64,000 nt of DNA from Nocardiopsis sp. JB363. Its GTDB lineage: Bacteria; Actinomycetota; Actinomycetes; Streptosporangiales; Streptosporangiaceae. The notes under the pieces were generated by a model. It was not told where the DNA came from and searched no databases. It worked only from the letters and a program-made list of their open reading frames with translations. Below, piece after piece: positions 10,883-19,282 of the stretch. Where the stretch lies: the NCBI RefSeq assembly GCF_900143625.1, contig NZ_FRFF01000019.1, positions 1 through 64,000 on the forward strand, read 5' to 3'. Position 1 is the first letter of the stretch. Every line of letters starts with the position of its first letter. The translations under genes and the position numbers were made by a program.

Positions 10883-12853
10883 GTGGAACAGACCAATCAC
10901 AACTTCCTCAACGGTGGCGGTCAGGCCGGAGTCTCCGACCGGATGCGCGACCTCCTGTCCCAGGCCGCCCAAGAACACGTCTCCGAGCAGAAGTCCCAGG
11001 GAGCCGTCAGCGAGGAGATGCGCCAGCGTCTCGAAGGCATGGAGTGGCTGCTGCGCGAGCTGCGCGAACGCGAGCTCACCGCCCTCGCCGCGTCGATCAC
11101 CGCGGTCGACGGTCGGATCGACGACTTCCTGGCCCGTCCGCCGGAGTGGGCCGAAGCCCTCGCCGAGCACATAGAGGTCGTCGGTCAGCAGGTCAAGCCC
11201 CTGTCGGACATGCCCTCCCTCCGGGCGGACACCCACCGCATCGCCGGTCACCTCGACACCGCCCTGACCCGCCTCCAGCGCATGGCCGAGACCGGAACCC
11301 GGACCGCGGAGCAGGTCGTGGAGGTCGGCGAGCGCGTCACCGCGCTGAACGAGACCTTCGGCACCCGCCTGGACGCCCTCGACACCGCCTTGGAGACCCT
11401 CAACGGTCGCACCGAGGCGATCGAGACCGCGATCGCCACCCTGGACACCACCCTCGGCGAGCGCCACGAGGAGCTCACCGGCAGGCTCGACCAGGGCAAG
11501 GAAGCCTTGGACGAGGCGGTCGAGCAGACCCGCGGAGCCGTCCGGGAGAGCCGCGCCGAGCTCAACACCACCCTCGCCGACCGCACCGCGGAACTGCGCA
11601 CCCTCGTCGAGGAGAGCGCCTCCGCGCAGAACGAGACCCTGCTGGCCCGCCTGCAGGAGAACACCGGTGAACTGGGCGAGCGCCACAAGGAGCTGGCCGA
11701 GGGGCTCAAGTCCCTGACCACGACCTCCGAGGAGCGCCACCAGGCCCTCACCCGCAAGTTCACCGAGAGCGTCGGCCACCTCAGCACCCAGTCCGAGGAG
11801 AACCACGCCGAGGCGACCGCCGCCGTCGCCGACCTCACCGGCACGCTCTCCAAGTTGCGGGAGAACCACGAGTCCTCCCTCACCGACCTGCGTACGCACC
11901 TGCGTCAGCGGCTGTCGGAGCTGGACGAACAGATCGAGCTGGGCCGGACCGAGACCCGCGAGCACGCCGAGGCGACCGCCGAGGGCCTGCGCGAGTCCGT
12001 CACCGAACGCACCGACGCCTTGGCGGCCAAGGTCACCAAGGACACCGAGAAGACCGCCACGGACCTGGCCGAGCTGCGCACCTCCGTCCAGGAGGCGCAC
12101 CAGCGGTTCACCACGGAGACCGAGGAACGCCACCAGACGCTCACCGATTCCCTCTCCGAGCAGACCCAGAGCCACCGGAGCGCGCTCGACGAGCGGCTGG
12201 AGCGGCACCGCGAGGCCATCAACGGCAAGGTGGACAACCACCTGTCGCAGATCACCGGCAAGGTCGACCACGAGCTGGGCAGGCTCACCGACCGGTTCGA
12301 CACCTTCGAGGGACACTTCGAGGGCAGCTTCGAGAGCGTCGAGGGCAAGATCGACCGGGTGGACGGCCGACTCGACGGGGTCAACGGTCGCCTGGACGGC
12401 ATCGATGGCCGGGTCAACGGCGTCGAGGGCCAGTTCGAGGGGGTCAGCGGTCACTTCGAAGGGGTCGATGGCCGGATGGAGGCCTTCGACGACCGGCTGG
12501 AGGCGCTCAACCAGCGACTCAACCAGCTCCCGCAGACCCTGGAGGTCAGCGAGGTGCACCGTCGGCTGACCGAACTGGTGGACCGTCCGCAAAAGGACCA
12601 CTCCGGCAAGCTGGACGAGATCGACTCGCACATCACCTCCGCGGTCGAGCCGCTCCTGCGCGAGCTCAAGCAGCGCCCCGACCGGCACGAGTTCGAGGAG
12701 ACCGTCACCGAGGCGGTGGAGAACTCGCACGACGACATCACCAAGCGGTTCTCCTCCCTGGAGGAGACGGTGCTGGCACTGGCCGAGGCGCTGCTGCGCC
12801 CGGGTCGCGACGGCAAGAAGAAGCGTCGTATCGACGACGATGACGACGAGTAG
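10883..12853 (+). CDS. Long coiled-coil protein of unknown function
   Basis: This 656-residue, apparently Cys-free protein is almost entirely predicted helix rich in Glu, Leu, Thr and Arg. There is no signal peptide or membrane segment. Residues 486-548 form nine exact heptads of the type V-D-G-R-L-D-G (for example VDGRLDG, VNGRLDG, IDGRVNG), ending in FDDRLEA and LNQRLNQ. The tail is KKKRRIDDDDDE, basic then acidic. AAGGAG seven bases before the GTG supports this start. It is monocistronic, closed by a strong hairpin. A scaffold or cytoskeleton-like role is possible, but nothing specific identifies it. It does not show the 51-mer repeat of Scy. Confidence 0.85.
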   Translation: MEQTNHNFLNGGGQAGVSDRMRDLLSQAAQEHVSEQKSQGAVSEEMRQRLEGMEWLLRELRERELTALAASITAVDGRIDDFLARPPEWAEALAEHIEVVGQQVKPLSDMPSLRADTHRIAGHLDTALTRLQRMAETGTRTAEQVVEVGERVTALNETFGTRLDALDTALETLNGRTEAIETAIATLDTTLGERHEELTGRLDQGKEALDEAVEQTRGAVRESRAELNTTLADRTAELRTLVEESASAQNETLLARLQENTGELGERHKELAEGLKSLTTTSEERHQALTRKFTESVGHLSTQSEENHAEATAAVADLTGTLSKLRENHESSLTDLRTHLRQRLSELDEQIELGRTETREHAEATAEGLRESVTERTDALAAKVTKDTEKTATDLAELRTSVQEAHQRFTTETEERHQTLTDSLSEQTQSHRSALDERLERHREAINGKVDNHLSQITGKVDHELGRLTDRFDTFEGHFEGSFESVEGKIDRVDGRLDGVNGRLDGIDGRVNGVEGQFEGVSGHFEGVDGRMEAFDDRLEALNQRLNQLPQTLEVSEVHRRLTELVDRPQKDHSGKLDEIDSHITSAVEPLLRELKQRPDRHEFEETVTEAVENSHDDITKRFSSLEETVLALAEALLRPGRDGKKKRRIDDDDDE

Positions 12854-12881
12854 GACCCGCGACGAATAACGCGGCGTCCAT

Positions 12882-12925
12882 CGGTGGCCGCGACACCCTG
12901 AACCTTCAGGGTGTCGCGGCCACCG
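12882..12925. terminator. 21-bp perfect inverted repeat, bidirectional terminator
   Basis: Arms 12882-12902 and 12905-12925 are perfectly complementary across a 2-nt centre. The repeat lies between the convergent coiled-coil and Nudix genes and can serve both. Confidence 0.85.
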
Positions 12926-12944
12926 TGCCGTTCGGGGCCGCTCG

Positions 12945-13655
12945 TCAGCCGGTGCGGAGCAGCGGCGGGTAGAGCACCCGGGCACCACCGAACCGGTACA
13001 GGGCGGCGGGCCGTCCCGCCTCGGCGGCGCGGCGCTCCCCCGTGGGTTCCACGAACCCGGCCGTCTTGGTGACCTTGCGCCGGAAGTTGCTCGGGTCCAG
13101 CGCCACCCCCCAGATCACCTCGTAGACCCTGCGCAGATCGCTGATGGTGAAGGGTTCACGGCAGAACCCCGCCGCCACGGTGGTGTACTCCAGCTGGGCC
13201 CGGGCGCGTTCGACGGCGTCGGTGAGGATCGCCCGGTGGTCGAAGGAGAGCGTGAAACCCGGATCGAGCGCCTTGCCCACGGGCGTCCACGCGGCCCCGG
13301 CGGCGTCGGTCCCGGCGGTGGGGGTGGGCAGGTCCGGGCCGAGGGCGAGATAGGCGACGGTGATGACGCGTCCGCGCGGGTCCCGGTCGGGCGCCCCGTA
13401 GCTTCGTAGCTGTTCCAGATGCAGGGATCGCCCGTCGAGCCCCGTCTCCTCCACCAGTTCGCGCAGTGCCGCCCCGTCCAGGTCCTCACCGGGCCGCACG
13501 TATCCGCCGGGGAGGGCGCTCCGGCCCAGGTGGGGTTCCTTGCCCCGTTCGATCAGCAGGACACTCAACTCGTCGTCACGGATCGTGAATATGACGATGT
13601 CGACCGTGACGGACACGGGGAATCTCGGGAGCGGGGCCTCGACACTGCGGTTCAT
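12945..13655 (-). CDS. NrtR-type Nudix transcriptional regulator
   Basis: The 236-residue protein joins an N-terminal Nudix domain to a C-terminal winged helix (about residues 150-230, EPFTISDLRRVYEVIWG, then DPSNFRRKVTKT). This is the NrtR architecture, in which the Nudix part senses ADP-ribose or another NAD-related ligand and the C-terminus binds DNA. The Nudix box is intact (GYVRPGEDLDG followed by RELVEETG), so hydrolase activity may remain. No NAD biosynthesis or salvage gene is nearby, and the target is probably its own promoter or distant genes. A 20-bp palindromic site lies just upstream. Confidence 0.85.
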   Translation of the reverse strand: MNRSVEAPLPRFPVSVTVDIVIFTIRDDELSVLLIERGKEPHLGRSALPGGYVRPGEDLDGAALRELVEETGLDGRSLHLEQLRSYGAPDRDPRGRVITVAYLALGPDLPTPTAGTDAAGAAWTPVGKALDPGFTLSFDHRAILTDAVERARAQLEYTTVAAGFCREPFTISDLRRVYEVIWGVALDPSNFRRKVTKTAGFVEPTGERRAAEAGRPAALYRFGGARVLYPPLLRTG

Positions 13656-13668
13656 CCCGCCAATCTAC

Positions 13669-13688
13669 TAAAGGTCATGTTGACTTTA
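13669..13688. promoter_or_regulatory. Palindromic site between the Nudix regulator and the membrane-protein cassette
   Basis: TAAAGGTCA-TG-TTGACTTTA contains GTCA and TGAC around three bases, with outer TAAA and TTTA arms offset by one base. It begins 14 bp upstream of the regulator's ATG and 76 bp upstream of the divergent gene. The layout resembles reported NrtR operators; binding is inferred. Confidence 0.5.
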
Positions 13689-13763
13689 ACCGGTCGGCCG
13701 GATTATGGTCGAACTGACCCGAAAAGTCGGACCGGGCTACCGCCCCCACCTCCGGGAGCACAC

Positions 13764-14465
13764 ATGACGGGATTCACGCTCGGCGTGGCCAGCTCGATCG
13801 TGGCCACCGCACTGACCGTGCTCGGCGGCTGGATGTTCTCCCGCAGGGCCCGCTGGTGGATCCTGTCCATGCTCTCCAGACTGAGCGGACTCGGCGACGT
13901 CAGGGTCTACCGCCACCAGAGCGACGCGAACCACGAACTGGCCCGGGAGATCGGGCGGGCACGCTGGGTCCGCGTCATGGTCGGGCGGGGGAACGAACTC
14001 ACCCGGGACGGCTTCCGTCCACTGTGGGCCGGCGCGGGACGGGCGCCGGCGCACATCCGGGTTCTCCTGCCCGACCCCGCCCCCGCCGGCGACGGTCGTG
14101 AGTCATGGCTCGACCAGCGCGAGGGGGAACTGGTCGCCTCCGACCCCGGCTACGGGTCCGGCGTCCTCGCCGAACAGGTGCTGGCCAACTACCACTACGT
14201 TCGCGCGGCCTCGGGAAACCAGGAACGCGCACAGGTCCGTTTCTACGATCTCCCGCATCTGTACCGCATCATCGCGACCGATCGTCTGGCCTTTCTGACC
14301 ATTTACGAAGAATCGACACACGGCCGGAACTCTCCGTGTATCGTCGTCCGCAGGCCAGGGAAACTCTACGAATTCGCCCTCCGCGCTTTCAGCGTCGCGT
14401 GGGAATCCGGACGCGTCCCAGAACACACCACTGATCACCGTACGAGCCCGACCGGAAGCAGCTGA
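13764..14465 (+). CDS. Membrane-anchored protein with a possible degenerate PLD-like domain
   Basis: The 233-residue protein has one N-terminal membrane segment (residues 4-24, FTLGVASSIVATALTVLGGW) and a cytoplasmic-type domain. The domain has alternating strands and helices: WVRVMVGRGNEL, HIRVLLPDP, VRFYDLPHLYRIIATDRLAFLTIYEES, SPCIVVRRPG. The order of elements recalls phospholipase D-like folds, but the HxK(x)4D motif is not conserved (HLYRIIATD), so activity is doubtful. The ATG at 13764 follows GGGAG. The gene is divergent from the Nudix regulator and 115 bp upstream of the tagged membrane-protein gene. I do not recognise a named family with confidence; grouping it with the two genes downstream is inference. 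Confidence 0.6.
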   Translation: MTGFTLGVASSIVATALTVLGGWMFSRRARWWILSMLSRLSGLGDVRVYRHQSDANHELAREIGRARWVRVMVGRGNELTRDGFRPLWAGAGRAPAHIRVLLPDPAPAGDGRESWLDQREGELVASDPGYGSGVLAEQVLANYHYVRAASGNQERAQVRFYDLPHLYRIIATDRLAFLTIYEESTHGRNSPCIVVRRPGKLYEFALRAFSVAWESGRVPEHTTDHRTSPTGSS

Positions 14466-14580
14466 GACAGCACCGAACGGCCGGTCGAGGTCACGCGGGA
14501 AACGCCTTTCGGGCGCCTCGCATCCCTTTGAAACCCAAGGAACTCTGCGCATCTCCCCAAGTCGCAGAAAGGGATTTTCC

Positions 14581-16293
14581 ATGGTGCAACAGAATCCGGA
14601 AATAAATAACCTCTCCCCATTCCCCCAGGTTTCCCCCGAACAGATGGACATCATCGCCGGGGCCGCCTACGTCGACTCCACCCGCAGTCTCCGTTCCGCG
14701 GTCTGGTCGAGCACCGACCTGCGCGACGACATCATCCGGGAACGCGTGGAGCACCACCAGCGGGTGCCCGCGCGGGAACCGGGCCTGGCCAGTGGCCGGG
14801 TCGTGAACGAGGCGGTGAGGGCCAGACAGGTCCTGGCCCTGGGCGGACTCTGGGCCGCCGTGGTCCTCGTGATCTGTTTCGTGTTCAACGCGATCGCCTC
14901 CCTGGCCGCCCTCACCGTGATCGTGGTCCTGCGGAACCTGGCGTGGATCCGCACGACCCCCGAACTGGGTTGGACCTCTCGAATCCCACGTCTGGGCCTG
15001 CACGGCCTCCTGTTCGTCCTCGTCTGGCAGATGGTCCTCGCCCTGGCGGTCACGGATGCCCTGACCAATGCCTCCTCCTCCGGTGGCGACCTGTTCGCCG
15101 GCGATGACCCGTTCGCCGGCGACCAGGGCTCCGGCGAAAGCTCGGCCGCCGTGTTCCGTTTGTTCCCCCTGTGGGTGTCCGCGCTCCTGCTCCTCTCCGC
15201 CATGGTGGCGATCTCGTACTGGGCACGGCACCGCACCAACGCCGCGCTGCTGAACATCCGTCTCAGGAGCAACGAGACCGCACCCGGCAGCGGGGTCGGT
15301 TCCCGACCGGTGAGCTTCTACACCGACTTCAACCCGTTCCTGGGTTCGGGGGTGCGGTGGGACTCCTGGCCTCTCACCCTGAAGCTGTTCCCGAGCGAGG
15401 ACGGTCCGGACCGGAGCGCCACCACCGGCGGGGTCGATCCGGTCGAGAGGAACCTGTTGGTGACGCGGATGTACGAACGCCTGCGCGGGGAGCTGCCCAC
15501 GCTCGGCGGCGACTCCGCCCACCTGGGCGGCCATCGCACGGTCGAGGTGACCGACAGCGTCTTCCTCTCCGGGATCAGGAAGGACAACGCCTGGGACCTG
15601 ATCCCCGGCCTGTTGGACGAACAGCGCGGGAACCTGCACCCGGCCTGGGCCGGCACGTTCGCCTTCGCCGAACACGAACGGGCCCGGCACTTCCTGACCG
15701 CCGGGGTCCGCATGTGGGAGGGGCAGGTCGTCCTGACCGTCTTCGTCCGACTGACCGTCCGCGGCGGACAGCTGCGCATCGAGGGCGAGAGCCTGGTCAT
15801 GCCACCGATCGCCCCGGAGTACCAGGCACCCACCGGTCCTCTGCCCACCGGCGGGAACCTCGAAGAGGTCTGGGAACTGCTCTCGGCTTCGACGCGCCAC
15901 TGCGTCACCGACTCCGATCGGCTCCTCGCCGAAGGCGTCACCTGGCTGCGTTCCAGGCGCCGCACCAGGCGCAACAACCGGGAGTACACCTGGGCGGCCG
16001 AACAGGGCGAGCTCTTCGACTACGCGCCCCGCCTGGGAATCCGGGAACGGGCCGCGAACGACGAACTCTCCCAGCTCTTCCAGTCCCACGACATCCACAG
16101 GTTCCATCGGGCCATCCGGGAGAAGGTCATGACCTGCGTGCGCGACGTCCTGATCGAGTCCGGTTACGACACCGAACAGATCAAGCAGGTCCTCCAGCAG
16201 TTCAACCACTACGGCCACCAGGTCCACGGGGACATGCACGACGGCGGCGGCAACCAATTCGGCCCGAACCCGACCAAGTCATCGGGCGGCTGA
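14581..16293 (+). CDS. Four-TM membrane protein ending in a Gly/His/Asn-rich motif
   Basis: The 570-residue protein has a soluble N-terminus (1-80). Membrane segments follow at about residues 82-115 (long enough for two), 139-163 and 195-220, then a ~300-residue soluble region of unknown fold. The last 30 residues form a distinct tail: NHYGHQVHGDMHD followed by GGGNQFGPNPT. A nearly identical 24-residue stretch begins the next protein. AAAGGGA precedes the ATG, and the first codons are unusually AT-rich (GAA ATA AAT AAC). The layout resembles pore-type effectors of bacterial conflict systems, with a small interaction tag at the end. No known domain was recognised, so the role is inferred from context. 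Confidence 0.7.
   Translation: MVQQNPEINNLSPFPQVSPEQMDIIAGAAYVDSTRSLRSAVWSSTDLRDDIIRERVEHHQRVPAREPGLASGRVVNEAVRARQVLALGGLWAAVVLVICFVFNAIASLAALTVIVVLRNLAWIRTTPELGWTSRIPRLGLHGLLFVLVWQMVLALAVTDALTNASSSGGDLFAGDDPFAGDQGSGESSAAVFRLFPLWVSALLLLSAMVAISYWARHRTNAALLNIRLRSNETAPGSGVGSRPVSFYTDFNPFLGSGVRWDSWPLTLKLFPSEDGPDRSATTGGVDPVERNLLVTRMYERLRGELPTLGGDSAHLGGHRTVEVTDSVFLSGIRKDNAWDLIPGLLDEQRGNLHPAWAGTFAFAEHERARHFLTAGVRMWEGQVVLTVFVRLTVRGGQLRIEGESLVMPPIAPEYQAPTGPLPTGGNLEEVWELLSASTRHCVTDSDRLLAEGVTWLRSRRRTRRNNREYTWAAEQGELFDYAPRLGIRERAANDELSQLFQSHDIHRFHRAIREKVMTCVRDVLIESGYDTEQIKQVLQQFNHYGHQVHGDMHDGGGNQFGPNPTKSSGG
16204..16276 (+). repeat. Direct repeat copy 1 (3' end of the membrane-protein gene)
   Basis: This 73-bp stretch recurs exactly 120 bp downstream with 5 substitutions (68 of 73 identical). 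It encodes the C-terminal tag of the four-TM protein. Confidence 0.9.
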
Positions 16294-16320
16294 CCGACCG
16301 AACGGACCAGGATCAAGACA

Positions 16321-17220
16321 ATGAACCACTACGGCCACCGAGTCCGCGGGGACATGCACGACAGTGGCGGCAACCAATTCGGCCCGAACCCGACCATCCA
16401 CCACACCACGGTCCAGGAGAACGCCCCGAAGCCGGCCGACGCGGCCACGGAGGCCACGGGGACGGTGAGCGTCGACGCCGTGGTGATCACCGCCATCGCC
16501 ACCGAGTACCGGGCCGTCACCGACCAGTTGGACGGGCCCTTGGAGGAACGCGAGACCAAGGGCACCCTGTACCAGGTGGGCTCCCTGATCGGGGTGGATC
16601 CGCCCCTGCGCGTGGCGGTCGCCCAGGTGGGGATGGGCAACGCCTCGGCGGGCGCCCACCTGGAGCGGGCGCGTACGGCCTTCTCACCCCGGGCGATCCT
16701 CTTCGTCGGCGTGGCCGGAGGCATCAAGGATCTGGGGCTGGGCGACGTGGTGGCGGCCTCCTCCATCTACGACCTGGAGTCCGGGAAGGAGACCCCGGAG
16801 GGCTACCGGCCTCGGGCCCACACCAAGGCCCCGTCCTACTCCGCCGTGCAGAGGGCGATGAACGTGGCGGCCCGCCCGGAGTGGACCTCGCGCAGCATGG
16901 TGGCCTCACCGAACGGGCCACCGCGGGCCGTCGTCGCCCCCATCGCCGCCGGCGGCAAGGTCGTCGCGGACAGCGGTGGGGTGACCGCCCAGCGACTGCG
17001 CCACTACTGCGGTGACGCCGTGGCCGTGGAGATGGAGGGATACGGCTTCCTGCACGGCGCCTACATGGAGGAGGGCACCCACGCCTTGGTCGTTCGGGGG
17101 ATCTCGGACCTGCTGGACGACAAGACCGGGGGCTCCGACGAGCGTTGGCAGCCCATCGCGGCGGCGCACGCGGCGGCCTTCGCCGCGGAGTTCCTCGCCC
17201 GTTTCCTCGGCACCCGGTGA
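16321..17220 (+). CDS. Nucleoside phosphorylase-fold protein (MTA/SAH nucleosidase-like) with N-terminal tag
   Basis: The 299-residue protein begins with the tag NHYGHRVRGDMHD then SGGNQFGPNPT (residues 2-25). A linker and a PNP_UDP_1-type domain from about residue 55 follow. Family features are VVITAIATEYRAV, VAQVGMGNASAGAHLERA, ILFVGVAGGIKDLGLGDVVAA, the substrate-binding AVEMEGYGFLHGA, and VVRGISDLLDD with its conserved Asp. Related enzymes cleave N-glycosidic bonds of adenosine compounds. Versions with short N-terminal motifs occur as effectors or sensors in bacterial immune modules. It starts 27 bp after the membrane-protein gene and is almost certainly cotranscribed with it. The substrate is unknown. 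A strong hairpin follows. Confidence 0.85.
   Translation: MNHYGHRVRGDMHDSGGNQFGPNPTIHHTTVQENAPKPADAATEATGTVSVDAVVITAIATEYRAVTDQLDGPLEERETKGTLYQVGSLIGVDPPLRVAVAQVGMGNASAGAHLERARTAFSPRAILFVGVAGGIKDLGLGDVVAASSIYDLESGKETPEGYRPRAHTKAPSYSAVQRAMNVAARPEWTSRSMVASPNGPPRAVVAPIAAGGKVVADSGGVTAQRLRHYCGDAVAVEMEGYGFLHGAYMEEGTHALVVRGISDLLDDKTGGSDERWQPIAAAHAAAFAAEFLARFLGTR
16324..16396 (+). repeat. Direct repeat copy 2 (5' end of the nucleosidase gene)
   Basis: This is the second copy of the 73-bp repeat, beginning at codon 2 of the nucleosidase gene. The encoded 24 residues differ from copy 1 at three positions (Q to R, H to R, G to S). Confidence 0.9.
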
Positions 17221-17224
17221 GCAC

Positions 17225-17255
17225 CGGAGGGCGCCGTCGACCGCGGCGCCCTCCG
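17225..17255. terminator. Perfect 12-bp hairpin, bidirectional terminator
   Basis: CGGAGGGCGCCG and CGGCGCCCTCCG pair around a 7-nt loop between the convergent nucleosidase and dehydrogenase genes. Confidence 0.85.
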
Positions 17256-17262
17256 TGTCCGG

Positions 17263-18219
17263 TCAGGGGGTCAGAACGATCTTGCCGAAGAGGTCGCCCT
17301 CGGCCATCGCCCGGAAACCCTCCCGGGCGTCCTTGAGCGCCAGCACCCGGTCGATCCGGGGCCGGATGCCGGTGCGCACGCACATCTCGGTCAGTGCCCG
17401 GAGTTCCTCCTTGGTGCCCATCGTCGAACCCAGCACGCGCAACTGGAGGAAGAACACTCGGGTCAGCTCTGCGGACGGGGCGTCACCGCTGGTGGCACCA
17501 CAGGTGACGATGGCGCCACCGGGTTTGAGCGACAGGATGGAATGCTTCCAGGTGGCCTGACCCACCGAGTCGAACACCACGTCCACCTTCTCCGGCAGAC
17601 GCTCCCCCGAAGGCACGGTCGCGTAGGCGCCCAGTTCCATGGCCTTGGCGCGCTTGGCCTCGTCCCGGCCGGCCACGTACACCCGGTGGCCCACCCGCGC
17701 GGCCAGGGTGATGAGGGCGCCGGACACCCCGCCGCCGGCACCCTGCACCAGCACGGTCGACCCGGGCCGCAGATCGGCCTTGCCGAAGAGCATGCTGTAG
17801 GCGGTCAGCCAGGCCGTGGGCAGGCAGGCGGCCTCCTCGAAGGACAGCTCCGGGGGCTTGGGAAGGAGGTTCTCCTTCGGCACGAGGACCTTCTCGGCGA
17901 GGGTGCCGTCGTGGACCTCGGACAGCAGGGAGAACCGCGGCGACCTGCCGGGGACCGGGGGTTCGGACAGCACGCTGTGCACGATGACCTCGTTGCCGTC
18001 CTCGTCGATCCCGGCGGCGTCCCCGCCCAGGATCATCGGGAGCCGTTCCTCCTTGAGGGCGACCCCGCGCAGACTCCAGACGTCGTGGTGGTTGAGCGAC
18101 GCGGCCTTGACTCGGACGGTCGTCCATCCCTCGCGGGGTTCGGGGTCGGGACGCTCACCGATGTCCAGACCGGAGACGGGATCGTCGAACGAGATGCGTG
18201 CTGCGGTGATGGCGAACAT
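17263..18219 (-). CDS. Zinc-type alcohol dehydrogenase/quinone reductase-like oxidoreductase (MDR family)
   Basis: The 318-residue protein has the GroES-like N-terminal domain (VRVKAASLNHHDVWSLRG) and a Rossmann cofactor domain with VLVQGAGGGVSGALITLAARVGHRVYVAGRDEAKR. This is the AxxGxxG pattern of NADPH-dependent quinone reductases. The cysteines of a structural zinc site are absent, as is usual in the quinone reductase branch. The ATG at 18219 begins MFAITAARIS; a longer in-frame start exists six codons upstream. It lies downstream of tsaD on the same strand with a 31-bp gap and may be the last gene of that operon. The substrate is unknown. Confidence 0.85.
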   Translation of the reverse strand: MFAITAARISFDDPVSGLDIGERPDPEPREGWTTVRVKAASLNHHDVWSLRGVALKEERLPMILGGDAAGIDEDGNEVIVHSVLSEPPVPGRSPRFSLLSEVHDGTLAEKVLVPKENLLPKPPELSFEEAACLPTAWLTAYSMLFGKADLRPGSTVLVQGAGGGVSGALITLAARVGHRVYVAGRDEAKRAKAMELGAYATVPSGERLPEKVDVVFDSVGQATWKHSILSLKPGGAIVTCGATSGDAPSAELTRVFFLQLRVLGSTMGTKEELRALTEMCVRTGIRPRIDRVLALKDAREGFRAMAEGDLFGKIVLTP

Positions 18220-18250
18220 ACCCGCACCCAACCACACCCTCTCCGGCGAC

Positions 18251-19282
18251 TCACACCGCCAGCGGAGACCCCACCGGCAGTGAGGTGTCCGTGGCCAGTC
18301 CCAGGGGCGACGGCGGCAGGCCCGCCTTCACCACCTCGGCGCCCAACGCGGCGATCATCGCCCCGTTGTCGGTGCACAGTCGGGGCGGCGGCACCCGCAG
18401 TTCGATCCCGGCCTCGGCGCAGCGCTGTCCGGCGAGGGCACGCAGCGCCGAGTTGGCCGCCACGCCACCGCTGATGACCAGGGTGCGCACCCCGTGCTCC
18501 ACGCAGGCGTCGACGGCCTTGCGGGTGAGCACGTCCACGACCGACTCTTGGAAGGCGGCGGCGATGTCGGCGACCACGAGGGGTCGGCCCTTGCGATCGG
18601 CGTCCTCGACATGGCGGGCCACGGCGGTCTTCAGCCCGGAGAAGGAGAAGTCGTAGGTGCCGTCGCCCCACTTGCCACGAGGGAACCGGATCGCCTTGGG
18701 GTTGCCGCGCTGGGCGGCCTGGTCGATGGGCGGCCCTCCCGGATAGGGCAGTTCCAACAGCCGCGCGACCTTGTCGTAGGCCTCACCGGCGGCGTCGTCG
18801 ACGGTGTCTCCGAGCGAGATCACACTGGTGGCCAGGTCGTCGACCAGCAGCAGTGAGGTGTGTCCGCCCGAGACCAGCAGGGCGATGGTGGGTTTGGGCA
18901 GCGGCCCGTGCTCCAACTGGTCCACGGCGACGTGGCCGACCAGGTGGTTGACGCCGTACAGCGGCTTGCCGAGCGCCATGGCGTAGGCCTTTGCGGCGGA
19001 CACCCCCACCAACAGGGCACCGGCCAGGCCGGGGCCGGCGGTGACCGCGATCGCGTCGACGTCGGAGAGGGCGACCCCGGCGTTGTCCAGGGCGCGGCGC
19101 ACCGTGGGGGTCATGGCCTCCAGGTGGGCGCGGCTGGCCACCTCGGGCACCACCCCGCCGAAGCGCACGTGCTGGTCGACGCTGGAGGCCACCGAGTCGC
19201 CGAGCAGCTCGCAGCCGCGCACGAGCGCCACACCGGTCTCGTCACAGGACGTCTCGATCCCCAGGATCAACGGCTCACTCAT
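18251..19282 (-). CDS. tsaD: tRNA N6-adenosine threonylcarbamoyltransferase TsaD
   Basis: TsaD transfers the threonylcarbamoyl group to A37 of ANN-decoding tRNAs, working with TsaB and TsaE. The 343-residue protein opens with [15 protein letters not shown] and has the metal-binding HLVGHVAVD (HxxxH). It also has [26 protein letters not shown] and [11 protein letters not shown], all family signatures. The start at 19282 overlaps the rimI stop by 8 bp, indicating translational coupling. A longer open frame upstream is only the antisense-like extension into rimI. It is complete and of normal length. Confidence 0.97.
   Translation of the reverse strand: MSEPLILGIETSCDETGVALVRGCELLGDSVASSVDQHVRFGGVVPEVASRAHLEAMTPTVRRALDNAGVALSDVDAIAVTAGPGLAGALLVGVSAAKAYAMALGKPLYGVNHLVGHVAVDQLEHGPLPKPTIALLVSGGHTSLLLVDDLATSVISLGDTVDDAAGEAYDKVARLLELPYPGGPPIDQAAQRGNPKAIRFPRGKWGDGTYDFSFSGLKTAVARHVEDADRKGRPLVVADIAAAFQESVVDVLTRKAVDACVEHGVRTLVISGGVAANSALRALAGQRCAEAGIELRVPPPRLCTDNGAMIAALGAEVVKAGLPPSPLGLATDTSLPVGSPLAV

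Noticed and set aside
10742..12988. 748-codon open frame on the minus strand across the coiled-coil gene
   Set aside because: It is a shadow of the high-GC plus-strand gene: the plus frame has an ideal ribosome binding site, clean heptads and a terminator, while the minus frame is low-complexity Val/Leu/Gly/Arg with no domain.
16204..16396. Phage attachment site or transposon target duplication as the source of the 73-bp repeat
   Set aside because: No integrase, transposase or tRNA gene is nearby. Both copies are in frame and coding, and they match a protein motif, so a functional tag is the simpler reading.
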